Assembly: GCF_001295925.1 (NCBI RefSeq)
Contig: NZ_LJHQ01000027.1
Location: forward strand, 1-47,289
DNA: 47,289 bases
Reading direction: 5' to 3'
From: Allobosea sp. AAP35
GTDB lineage: Bacteria; Pseudomonadota; Alphaproteobacteria; Rhizobiales; Beijerinckiaceae
Part shown: positions 27,500-36,137 of the stretch, one piece after another
Layout: each line of letters starts with the position of its first letter
How positions within the stretch are numbered: position 1 is the stretch's first letter
Translations under genes and position numbers: made by a program
Notes under the pieces: generated by a model
The model's database searches: none
Seen by the model: only the letters and a program-made list of their open reading frames with translations
Told to the model about the DNA's origin: nothing

Positions 27500-28253
27500 A
27501 TGTCTGAGGATATCATTCTCTCGACCTCGGGATTGACCAAGGAATTCGGCGGCTTCTCGGCGGTTAGCGGCGTGGACCTGAAGGTCAGGCGCGGGACGAT
27601 TCACGCGTTGATCGGCCCCAATGGCGCCGGCAAGACGACATGCTTCAACCTGTTGACGAAGTTTCTTGCGCCGACACGCGGCGCGATCGTCTATAATGGC
27701 CGCGACATCACCCGCGAGAAGCCTGCCGAGATCGCCCGGCTGGGCCTGGTCCGCTCGTTTCAGATCTCGGCGGTGTTTCCGCAGCTCAGCGTCAAGACCA
27801 ATGTCCGCATCGCGCTGCAGCGCAAGCGCGGCGACAGCTTCGACTTCTGGCGCTCGGAAGAAGTGCTGAAGCCGCTCGACGAGGAGGCGCTGCGGCTGGT
27901 CGAGGCCGTCGGCCTGTCGGCCTTCGCCGAGTTGCCCGCGGTCGAGCTCTCCTATGGCCGCAAGCGCGCGCTGGAGATCGCCACGACGTTGGCGCTCGAC
28001 CCCGAGATGATGCTGCTGGACGAGCCGATGGCGGGCATGGGCCGCGAGGATGTCGAGCGCATCGAGGCGCTGATCCGCAAGGTCTCGCAGAACCGCACCA
28101 TCTTGATGGTCGAGCACAATCTCTCCGTCGTCGCCTCGCTCTGCGACCACATCACCGTGCTGGCGCGCGGACAGGTTTTGGCCGAGGGCGATTATGCCCA
28201 GGTCTCGAAGGATCCGCGCGTGATCGAAGCTTATATCGGTTCGGGGGTAGGCC

Positions 28254-28264
<11 letters not shown>
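27500..28264 (+). CDS. livG: branched-chain amino acid-type ABC transporter ATPase (LivG-like)
   Basis: A 254-aa ATPase with Walker A GPNGAGKTT (about 36-44), Q-loop region SFQISAVFP, an atypical signature LSYGRKRALE in place of LSGG (usual in this LivG subgroup), Walker B MMLLDEPMAGM and the switch His in VEHNLS. The C-terminal extension VIEAYIGSG is typical of LivG. It is the first gene of a five-gene operon for uptake of a branched-chain amino acid, amide or aromatic acid; the substrate is not readable here. Confidence 0.85.
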
Positions 28265-28997
<733 letters not shown>

Positions 28998-29085
28998 TCT
29001 CGTCTGCGGTCAGTCGAGGACCCCCAATCCGATCCATATCGGACAACACGTCGAAAACGACGCCATTCCCAGGGAGAGACACATC

Positions 29086-30291
29086 ATGAAGCTCAAGACA
29101 TTCCTGACCACGACCGCCTTCGCCGCGCTGATGGCGGCTCCCGCGCTCGCCCAGCAGATCAGCATCAAGGCCGGCGTCCTCAACGACCGCTCCGGCCTCT
29201 ATGCCGACCTCTCGGGTGAGGGCTCGGTGATCGCCGCGCGCATGGCGGTCGAGGACTTCAAGGCCGCCGACAAGGGCATCAAGGTCGAGATCGTCTCGGC
29301 CGACCACCAGAACAAGCCCGATGTCGGCTCCACCATCGCCCGCACCTGGTACGATCAGGACGGCGTCGATCTGATCCTCGACGTGCCGACCTCCTCGGTG
29401 GCGCTCGCGGTCAACCAGATCACCCGCGAGAAGAACAAGATCTTCCTCAACTCGGGCGCGGCGACCTCCGACCTGACAGGCAAGGCCTGCTCGCCCAACA
29501 CGGTCCACTGGACCTATGACACCTATGCGCTGGCCCAGGGCACGGGCGGCGCGATGGTGAAGGCCGGCGGCGACAGCTGGTACTTCATGACCGCCGACTA
29601 CGCCTTCGGCCATGCGCTGGAGCGCGACACGTCGGCGATCGTCACCAAGAATGGCGGCAAGGTCGTCGGCGCGGTACGCACGCCCTTCCCGGGCACGGAT
29701 TTCTCGTCCTTCCTCCTGCAGGCCCAGGCCTCCAAGGCCAAGGTGATCGGGCTGGCGAATGCCGGCGGCGACACCATCAACTCGATCAAGCAGGCGGGCG
29801 AATTCGGCATCGTCGCCGGCGGCCAGAAGCTCGCAGGGCTGCTGGTCTTTCTTACCGACGTGCATTCGCTGGGTCTGGCGACCGCACAGGGGCTGGTGCT
29901 GACGGAGTCCTTCTACTGGGACACCAACGACCAGACGCGGACCTGGTCGGACCGTTTCGCCAAGGCCAATGGCGGCAAGAAGCCGACCATGGTGCAGGCC
30001 GGCGTCTATTCCGGCATGCTGCATTATCTCAAGGCGGTCGAGGCGGCGAAGTCGAAGGACTCGGCTGCCGTGATGGCCAAGATGAAGGAGATGCCGACCG
30101 ACGATCCGCTGTTCGGCAAGGGCACCGTGCGCGCCGACGGCCGCAAGATGCACGACATGTATCTGTTCGAGGTCAAGAAGCCCGGCGAGTCGAAGGGGCC
30201 CTGGGACTATTACAAGCAGGTCTCGGTTCTGCCGGCAGAGCAGGCCTTCCGTCCGCTCGCCGAGAGCGAGTGCCCGCTCGTCAAGAAGTGA
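29086..30291 (+). CDS. ABC transporter substrate-binding protein, Liv-type (type 1 fold)
   Basis: A 401-aa periplasmic protein. Signal peptide MKLKTFLTTTAFAALMAAPALAQ is followed by a Periplasmic_binding_6/Leu-Ile-Val fold with GVLNDRSGLYADLSGEGSVIAARMAVEDF, TSSVALAVNQITREKNKIFLNSGA and FMTADYAFGHALERD. ATG 29086 has AGGGAGAG about 9 bases upstream. Such members bind amino acids, amides or aromatic acids. It lies between the ATPase and permease genes; a palindromic repeat separates it from the first permease. Confidence 0.87.
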   Translation: MKLKTFLTTTAFAALMAAPALAQQISIKAGVLNDRSGLYADLSGEGSVIAARMAVEDFKAADKGIKVEIVSADHQNKPDVGSTIARTWYDQDGVDLILDVPTSSVALAVNQITREKNKIFLNSGAATSDLTGKACSPNTVHWTYDTYALAQGTGGAMVKAGGDSWYFMTADYAFGHALERDTSAIVTKNGGKVVGAVRTPFPGTDFSSFLLQAQASKAKVIGLANAGGDTINSIKQAGEFGIVAGGQKLAGLLVFLTDVHSLGLATAQGLVLTESFYWDTNDQTRTWSDRFAKANGGKKPTMVQAGVYSGMLHYLKAVEAAKSKDSAAVMAKMKEMPTDDPLFGKGTVRADGRKMHDMYLFEVKKPGESKGPWDYYKQVSVLPAEQAFRPLAESECPLVKK

Positions 30292-30310
30292 GCGGCTGAG
30301 CCACCTCACG

Positions 30311-30412
30311 GCGTCATCCTGGGCGACCGAAGGTCGTCCGGGATCCATCGTAGAGCACCGCGCCCTCCGATGGATCCCGGATTGCAGCTTCGCTGCATCC
30401 AGGATGACGGCG
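30311..30412. repeat. dispersed palindromic repeat, family A, copy 1
   Basis: The ends GTCATCCTGG and CCAGGATGAC are inverted repeats, and an inner pair GGGATCCATCG / CGATGGATCCC forms a second stem. The copy lies between the Liv-type SBP gene and the first permease gene. The layout recurs, with changes, at 32391, 33181, 41803 and 44763. Confidence 0.75.
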
Positions 30413-30453
30413 AAGCGCACAACACAGACCACCCAGAATGATCTGAGCCCCGC

Positions 30454-31341
30454 ATGTTCGAACTCCTCGGCATTCCCCCGCAAGCGCTGTTCGGCCAGGT
30501 CCTTCTCGGCCTGATCAACGGCTCGTTTTACGCCATCCTCAGCCTCGGGCTGGCGGTGATCTTCGGGCTGCTCAACATCATCAATTTCAGCCATGGCGCG
30601 CAGTACATGATGGGCGCCTTCGTCGCCTGGATGTGCCTGACCTATCTCGGCATCAACTATTGGGCGGCACTTCTGCTGGCGCCGCTGATCGTGGGGGCCA
30701 CGGGCATCGCGATCGAGCGGCTGCTGCTGAAGCGCATCGCCCATGTCGACCATCTCTACGGGCTGCTTTTGACCTTCGGCCTGGCGCTGATCATCCAGGG
30801 GCTGTTCCGCAACGCCTATGGCTCGTCGGGCCTGCCCTACCAGATCCCCGCCGAGCTGCGCGGCGGCGTCAATCTCGGCTTCATGTTCCTGCCCTGGTAC
30901 CGCGGCTGGGTCGTCGTCGCCTCGCTGATCGTCTGCCTCGCGACCTGGTTCCTGATCGAGAAGACCAAGCTTGGCGCCTACCTGCGCGCCGCGACCGAGA
31001 ACCCGACCCTGACCCAGGCCTTCGGCATCAACGTGCCGCTGATGGTGACGCTGACTTACGGCTTCGGCGTCGCGCTGGCGGGATTTGCCGGCGTGCTCGC
31101 CGCGCCGATCTACTCGGTGAACCCCAACATGGGTGCCGACCTGATCATCGTCGTCTTCGCGGTGGTGGTCATCGGAGGCATGGGCTCGATCCTGGGCGCC
31201 ATCGTCACCGGCTTCTCGCTCGGGCTGGTCGAGGGGCTGACCAAGGTGTTCTACCCCGAGGCCTCCGCCACGGTGATCTTCATCATCATGGTGCTGGTGC
31301 TGCTGGTGCGCCCCGCCGGCCTGTTCGGACGGGCCGCGTGA
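30454..31341 (+). CDS. livH: branched-chain amino acid-type ABC permease (LivH-like)
   Basis: A 295-aa permease with about eight membrane segments. It begins with LLGLINGSFYAILSLGLAVIFG and NIINFSHGAQYMMGAF, a hallmark of LivH, and ends VLVLLVRPAGLFGR. The conserved transmembrane loop region TENPTLTQAFGINV is the EAA-like coupling segment. It forms the heterodimeric channel with the LivM-like permease. Confidence 0.9.
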   Translation: MFELLGIPPQALFGQVLLGLINGSFYAILSLGLAVIFGLLNIINFSHGAQYMMGAFVAWMCLTYLGINYWAALLLAPLIVGATGIAIERLLLKRIAHVDHLYGLLLTFGLALIIQGLFRNAYGSSGLPYQIPAELRGGVNLGFMFLPWYRGWVVVASLIVCLATWFLIEKTKLGAYLRAATENPTLTQAFGINVPLMVTLTYGFGVALAGFAGVLAAPIYSVNPNMGADLIIVVFAVVVIGGMGSILGAIVTGFSLGLVEGLTKVFYPEASATVIFIIMVLVLLVRPAGLFGRAA

Positions 31342-31372
31342 TGGCCGCCCGCCGCGAGACGAGGATTTGACC

Positions 31373-32362
31373 ATGGCCGATATCGCTGCCACCGACGCCC
31401 CCGCTGCGCTCCTGCCGGGAGAGGCCGACCAGGCCACGCTGCGGCTACATCGCATCATCATGATCGGGATCGCGATCGCGCTCGTGATCGCGCCCTTCGT
31501 GGCCTATCCGGTCTTCGTCATGAAGGTTTTGTGCTTTGCGCTGTTTGCGCTCGCCTTCAACCTGCTGCTCGGCTATGGCGGCCTGCTGTCTTTCGGCCAT
31601 GCCGCCTATTTCGGCATGGCGAGCTATGTCTGCGCCTTCACCGCCAAGAACTGGGGCCTGACGCCGGAGCTGGCGATCCTGCTCGGCACGGCGGTCTCCG
31701 GCGGGCTCGGTCTCGTCTTCGGCGCGCTGGCAATCCGGCGGCAGGGCATCTATTTCGCCATGATCACGCTGGCGCTGGCGCAGATGGTCTACTTCTTCTC
31801 GCTGCAGGCGCCGCGCTTCACCGGCGGCGAGGACGGCATCCAGGCCGTGCCGCGCGGGCGCTTGTTCGGCATGATCGACCTGTCCGACGACCGCACGCTG
31901 TACTGGCTGGTGGCGGCGATCTTCATGGCCGGGTTGCTGGCGATCTACCGCATCATCCACTCGCCTTTCGGCCAGGTCTGCAAGGCGATCCGGGACAACG
32001 AACCGCGCGCGATCTCGCTCGGCTACCGCGCCAACCAGTACAAGCTCGCCGTCTTCGTGCTCTCGGCCATGCTGGCGGGGCTCGCGGGTTCGACCAAGGC
32101 GATCGTCTTCCAGCTGGCCTCGCTGACCGACGTGCACTGGTCGATGTCGGGCGAGGTCGTGCTGATGACTCTGGTCGGGGGGCTCGGCACGGTGTTTGGG
32201 CCGATCGCGGGCGCGCTCGTCATCGTGTCCATGCAGAACTACCTGGCATCGCTGGGCGCCTGGGTTACCGTAGTCCAGGGCGTGATCTTCGTGATCTGCG
32301 TGATGACCTTCCGCGAAGGCCTCGTCGGCGTGATCTCGAAATGGATCAAGAAGCCGCTGTAG
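31373..32362 (+). CDS. livM: branched-chain amino acid-type ABC permease (LivM-like)
   Basis: A 329-aa permease. It has FNLLLGYGGLLSFGHAAYFGMASY near residue 55, a LivM hallmark, and the coupling segment KAIRDNEPRAISLGYRANQYKLAVF. ATG 31373 has GAGG 8 bases upstream. A tiny frame (ATG 31340 to TGA 31370, nine codons) lies between it and the LivH-like gene, but I do not call it a gene. Last gene of the operon. Confidence 0.9.
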   Translation: MADIAATDAPAALLPGEADQATLRLHRIIMIGIAIALVIAPFVAYPVFVMKVLCFALFALAFNLLLGYGGLLSFGHAAYFGMASYVCAFTAKNWGLTPELAILLGTAVSGGLGLVFGALAIRRQGIYFAMITLALAQMVYFFSLQAPRFTGGEDGIQAVPRGRLFGMIDLSDDRTLYWLVAAIFMAGLLAIYRIIHSPFGQVCKAIRDNEPRAISLGYRANQYKLAVFVLSAMLAGLAGSTKAIVFQLASLTDVHWSMSGEVVLMTLVGGLGTVFGPIAGALVIVSMQNYLASLGAWVTVVQGVIFVICVMTFREGLVGVISKWIKKPL

Positions 32363-32390
32363 CCGACCGCGTTTATGCTCTGAAACACCA

Positions 32391-32500
32391 CCGTCATCCC
32401 GGGCGGCCGAAGGTCGTCCCGGGGTCCATCATAGGGCACCGTCGCGCCCTATGATGGATCCCGGAGCTGCGCGGCTATGCCGATTGTCCGGGATGACGGC
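32391..32500. repeat. dispersed palindromic repeat, family A, copy 2
   Basis: CCGTCATCCCGGGC at the left and GTCCGGGATGACGG at the right are inverted repeats. The inner pair is GGTCCATCATAGGGC / GCCCTATGATGGATCC. It lies between the livM-like stop and the convergent hydrolase stop, where it could end or protect both mRNAs. Confidence 0.78.
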
Positions 32501-32524
32501 GTGTTGTCCGTACCTCACGACAAA

Positions 32525-33055
32525 CTACTTCACCAGCTTCAGCACCTCGCGAAACCGCGGATGCTGCGCGCTCTTCAGCCATTCGAAGATCACCATCTCG
32601 GTGGTGACGATCTCGGCGCCGTGGCGCTCGAGCCGGCGCAGGGCGGCCTCCTTCGATTCAGGCTGGCGTGACCCGCTGGCGTCCGCGACCACCGCGACCC
32701 GGCGGCGATGGGTAAGCAGGGAGAGCGCCGTCTGGCCGAGGCAGACATGGACCTCGCAGCCGCAGATCACGATCTGCCCGTCGCCTGCCAGCGCCTCCAG
32801 AAAAGCGCCCTCGGCACAGGCGTCGAAGCTCATCTTGGTGACGACGGGGCCTGCGCCCACCAGCTTCGGCACCGTGCCCCCCAGCCCCGCCGGGTTCTGC
32901 TCGGTCATCACGATCGGCACGCCGAGCAGGCCGGCCGCCGCCACCAGCCGCTGCGCATTGGCGACGAGGCGCGCGCCGTCATGGATCGCCGGCATCAGCC
33001 GGGCCTGGAAATCGATGATGACGAGGGTCGAATCGCAGGCGCTGAGCAGGGGCAT
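32525..33055 (-). CDS. isochorismatase-family cysteine hydrolase
   Basis: A 176-aa hydrolase of the isochorismatase-like fold. The catalytic triad is visible: Asp15 (VIIDFQARL), Lys74 (VVTKMSF) and Cys105 (GCEVHVCLGQTA). Presence of the Cys and the YcaC-like size suggest an amidohydrolase or nicotinamidase-like enzyme; the substrate is unknown. ATG 33055 is used; ATG 33064 three codons earlier is equally possible. It is flanked on both sides by family A palindromes. Confidence 0.8.
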   Translation of the reverse strand: MPLLSACDSTLVIIDFQARLMPAIHDGARLVANAQRLVAAAGLLGVPIVMTEQNPAGLGGTVPKLVGAGPVVTKMSFDACAEGAFLEALAGDGQIVICGCEVHVCLGQTALSLLTHRRRVAVVADASGSRQPESKEAALRRLERHGAEIVTTEMVIFEWLKSAQHPRFREVLKLVK

Positions 33056-33180
33056 GGGCCTCATCCGGTTGGCGCCATCATAGCGGGCCCCCGACGCACC
33101 GAAACCCCGGCCGGCTGATCGCCGCGGGGTTTTGGGAAAGCTCACTCAATCGCGTGTGTTTGTTACGTGGTGCCATCACC

Positions 33181-33290
33181 GCGTCATCCTGGGCGTTCGC
33201 GCAGCGAAGGCCCGGGATCCGTCATAAGGCAGGACAGCGCCCTATGATGGATCCCCGTCTGCGCGCCTTCGCCGCTGGCCCAGGATGGCG
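33181..33290. repeat. dispersed palindromic repeat, family A, copy 3
   Basis: It starts CGTCATCCTGGGCG and ends CCCAGGATGG; the inner pair is CCGGGATCCGTCATAAGG / CCTATGATGGATCC. It is less perfect than copy 2. It lies upstream of the hydrolase and downstream of the 72-aa protein gene, between two minus-strand genes. Confidence 0.72.
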
Positions 33291-33320
33291 GTTGTGGTTG
33301 CGAGCCAGAATGACCTGAGC

Positions 33321-33539
33321 TCAGCCCTGCGCTGCGTCCGGAACCGGGATCTCTTCATCGATCTCGTGATGGCCGACCGCGCGTTCGAGGCCGTCGGGGC
33401 CACGGACGCGGTATTGCTCTTCCTTGTTGTCGCGCGGCGGCATCAGCCGGGTGATCTCGAACGGGCCGGGACGGACCTGGTTGTGAAAACCGGCGGTCAG
33501 ATTGACCATATCGCCGGGCTTGTAGGGGGGGCGCGCCAT
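33321..33539 (-). CDS. conserved small protein of unknown function
   Basis: A 72-aa soluble, charged protein (MARPPYKPGDMVNLTAGFHN, then RPGPFEITRLMPPRDNKEEQYRVRG). The KPGDMVNL start and the beta-rich pattern resemble small SH3-like barrels, but this is a guess. The ATG has GGAAGAGG upstream. It begins 4 bp after the DUF1488 gene stop, so the two are coupled. Confidence 0.65.
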   Translation of the reverse strand: MARPPYKPGDMVNLTAGFHNQVRPGPFEITRLMPPRDNKEEQYRVRGPDGLERAVGHHEIDEEIPVPDAAQG

Positions 33540-33543
33540 CGTC

Positions 33544-33819
33544 TCAGCCTCTTCCGGTCATGTCGGCCGCCGTGAGGCGGTGGTAGCTCGTCTTGTGGCG
33601 GCCATAGGCGCTGGTCGCGGCCTTGAGGATCGCGTCGCGATGGCTGTCGAAAACCGCCAGCATCTGTGCTTCGTCATCGCCGGCCGCCGCGCCGAGCTTT
33701 CGCAAGGCGTCGATGTCGATCTGGAAGGCGATCTCAAGCGAGGCATCCGACCCCCAGAAGCTGATGCAGGAGCGCCCGGCATCGAAGCGGCGGACGGGGT
33801 TGGGAAAGTTCAGGGCCAT
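33544..33819 (-). CDS. DUF1488 family protein
   Basis: A 91-aa protein beginning MALNFPNPVRRFDAGRSCI, then FWGSDASLEIAFQIDIDALRKL and an alpha-helical C-terminus (FDSHRDAILKAATSAYGRH). This is the DUF1488 pattern, common in alphaproteobacteria with unknown function. The ATG has GGAAGAGG upstream, much like its downstream partner. Together with the 72-aa gene it forms a two-gene unit. Confidence 0.75.
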   Translation of the reverse strand: MALNFPNPVRRFDAGRSCISFWGSDASLEIAFQIDIDALRKLGAAAGDDEAQMLAVFDSHRDAILKAATSAYGRHKTSYHRLTAADMTGRG

Positions 33820-33849
33820 GAGAACCTCTTCCTGGTTTTTGGCTGCGAT

Positions 33850-34821
33850 TCAGGAGGCCAGGAAGGCAGGCTGCGCAAGAGCAGCCGGCAGATTTCCCGG
33901 AACCGAGACATTTGCAGGGCTCGAGGCATGTCCCGGTGGCGAGACATGGATCGGGATCCCGGCAGGGAGGCCCGTAGGCAGCGGCCCTGCATCGCCGCGC
34001 AGGCGCGTATCGATCATGTCGAGGATCTCGTCATCGACCAGCGAATCGAATTTGCGCGCGAACAGGCAGGCACTCGCCAGCAGTTCCGGCGCATCGTCGG
34101 CGGTGTAGGTGCGCGGGCGCAGCTTGATGTCGCCATCGGGCACCCAGTCGATCAGGCGCTGGTCGTCGCTGACGATCTCGCCATGCTCGGCCGTGTTCAT
34201 GATCACGGTCTGGAAGAAGCCCTCATCGGCAATGAAGGTGTTGCGATAGAAGGCCTTGTAGCGCCGTGCCTTGGGATCATGGCACACGAACTCGCAGAAG
34301 CGCCGGCTGACGATCATCCACTGGTTGCCGATATAGGGCGAGACGCCTGTCATGAAGGCACGCGGAAACGGCGTCCTGACGATGCGCTTTTCGAACTCGA
34401 TGACGTAGCGGCCGATCCGCTGCATCGTCTCGGGCCGCGCCTTGCGCTGGTCCAGGACCTTGATGAATTCCTTGCCGCGGTTGGCCCTGAGGAAGCCGGA
34501 GATCTCCTCCTGACTCTTGAGCGGGTAATCCTGCCCGCTGAGATTGATGAAGAACTCCCAGTCGGCGCCCATTTCCAGCAGCTGCGCCATGCCACGCAAT
34601 TCGGCATCGACGAGACTGTAGCCGCCCCAGAGCGCATGATGGCCCTTCAGGATCGCGCTATTGGGAAATCCGAGCAGGAAATTCCGGATGTCGTCTTCCA
34701 GTTCGGGACCCGAATTCTTGTCGACATGGATCAGGTAGTGATTGGCGGGATTGTAGATCGCCTCGAACATGCGCTTGAACTGCGCGGGATACCGATGGAC
34801 CAGAACGAGATAAGCGATCAA
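33850..34821 (-). CDS. glycosyltransferase, core-2/I-branching (GT14) type
   Basis: A 323-aa protein with the Branch-family hallmarks IAYLVLVHRYPAQFKRMFEAI, HYLIHVDKNSG, LWGGYSLVDAEL and the INLSGQDYPLKS motif. These bacterial homologues of beta-1,6-N-acetylglucosaminyltransferases act on surface glycans; donor and acceptor are unknown here. TTG 34821 is preferred: it has AAGGA 8 bases upstream and starts directly at the family's first strand. An ATG at 34944 is possible, but the added residues look non-coding. The last 35 residues are Pro/Ser-rich (PPGHASSPANVSVPG), beyond the fold. Confidence 0.75.
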   Translation of the reverse strand: MIAYLVLVHRYPAQFKRMFEAIYNPANHYLIHVDKNSGPELEDDIRNFLLGFPNSAILKGHHALWGGYSLVDAELRGMAQLLEMGADWEFFINLSGQDYPLKSQEEISGFLRANRGKEFIKVLDQRKARPETMQRIGRYVIEFEKRIVRTPFPRAFMTGVSPYIGNQWMIVSRRFCEFVCHDPKARRYKAFYRNTFIADEGFFQTVIMNTAEHGEIVSDDQRLIDWVPDGDIKLRPRTYTADDAPELLASACLFARKFDSLVDDEILDMIDTRLRGDAGPLPTGLPAGIPIHVSPPGHASSPANVSVPGNLPAALAQPAFLAS

Positions 34822-35182
34822 CGCGATTTTCCTTAGGTGATCGGCAACATCGCCACACCCGACGAGCGCGACAATGCCGCCGCCTTCGCCTTCGCCGTCG
34901 AGGCGCGTGTGATCCCGTGGGACCAGGCTGCCGCGCAAGCGCATGCGATCCGCCCATGAAAGGGCGGCAGCGATACCGATAGTGTCTCGATGCCGGTCGA
35001 ATCCGAACCCATCAACCGCAAGGCGGCTTGCTCTCGACGACCGTGACGTGGACATGGGGTAGCGGCGCTGCGATTATAAGGCCGAGGCGGAAATAAGACC
35101 GCCTTGGAAACGACACTGTTGCCGGGCCGCTCCGTGTTAGCCACGGGGTGCCCGCCGCGCCGGTCGGCTGCGGAGAAGCGAC
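34822..35182. other. 361-bp divergent intergenic region
   Basis: It lies between the glycosyltransferase and the aldo/keto reductase. The minus-strand frame upstream of TTG 34821 stays open to 35055 but shows no family signal. I see no repeat, RNA or promoter that I could defend in it. Confidence 0.4.
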
Positions 35183-36013
35183 ATGATCACGATCGAAACC
35201 CATGGTGCACAGATTCCCGCGCTGGGATTTGGGACCTTCCGGATGGAGGCCGGCGATGTGCTGCGGATGGTGCCCGCCGCGCTCGCTCTGGGCTTTCGCC
35301 ATGTCGACACCGCCCAGATCTATCGCAACGAGGCAGCTGTGGGGGAGGCGATCGCCGGCAGCGGCGTCGCACGCGGCGAGGTCTTCCTGACCACCAAGGT
35401 CTGGATCGACAATTTTGCGCCCGACCGGTTCCTGGCCTCGGTCGATGAAAGCCTCGCCAAGCTGAAAACCGACCATGTCGATCTCCTGCTGCTGCACTGG
35501 CCCAATGGCAGCGTGCCGCTCGCCGACCAGATTGGCGCGCTGAACGCCGTGCGGGAGGCCGGGAAAACGCGCCATATCGGCGTCAGCAACTACACCATCG
35601 CCCTGCTCGCGCAGGCGCGGGCGCTGAGCGCGGCGCCGCTCGTCACCAACCAGGTCGAGTACCATCCCTATCTCAACCAGAGCCGGCTCATGAGCGCGAT
35701 GCGCGAGGCGGGGATGGCGCTCACCGCCTATTACGCGATGGCCGACGGCAAGGTGTTCGCCGACAAGCTCCTGGCGGAGATCGCCGCCCGGCACCGGCGC
35801 AGCGTCGCGCAGATTGTGCTGCGCTGGCTGGTCCAGCAGGAGGCCGTCGTGGCGCTGTCGAAGACGGTGAGCGAGGACCGCGCCCGCGACAATGCGGCGA
35901 TCTTCGACTTCGCCCTCGACGCAGCCGAGATGGCGGCGATCCACGCGCTTTCGGTGCCGGACGGGCGCGTTCTCAAGCCCGAGGGGCTCTCGCCGGAATG
36001 GGATGTCGCCTGA
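35183..36013 (+). CDS. aldo/keto reductase
   Basis: A 276-aa NADPH-dependent oxidoreductase of the AKR superfamily (2,5-diketo-D-gluconate reductase-like group). The catalytic tetrad is complete: Asp42 and Tyr47 (HVDTAQIYRNE), Lys72 (TTKVW) and His105 (LLLHWP). Substrate and nucleotide loops IGVSNY and NQVEYHPYL are present, as is the C-terminal LSKTVSEDRARDN. Substrate uncertain; detoxification of aldehydes is typical. Confidence 0.9.
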   Translation: MITIETHGAQIPALGFGTFRMEAGDVLRMVPAALALGFRHVDTAQIYRNEAAVGEAIAGSGVARGEVFLTTKVWIDNFAPDRFLASVDESLAKLKTDHVDLLLLHWPNGSVPLADQIGALNAVREAGKTRHIGVSNYTIALLAQARALSAAPLVTNQVEYHPYLNQSRLMSAMREAGMALTAYYAMADGKVFADKLLAEIAARHRRSVAQIVLRWLVQQEAVVALSKTVSEDRARDNAAIFDFALDAAEMAAIHALSVPDGRVLKPEGLSPEWDVA

Positions 36014-36137
36014 GGCCGGGCGGGCGAACCGCTTGGGAAATCGGTTCCATGTCGCAAAGCATGGCCGCCAGACCGCCTTCGCCTGCTGAGCCTCTGGTGC
36101 ATGGCTTGAGCGAGTTTTAGACTGTGGCCTGATCAGG

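Noticed and set aside
31340..31370. Nine-codon frame between the two permease genes as a leader peptide
   Set aside because: Too short, and it has no attenuator-like structure after it.
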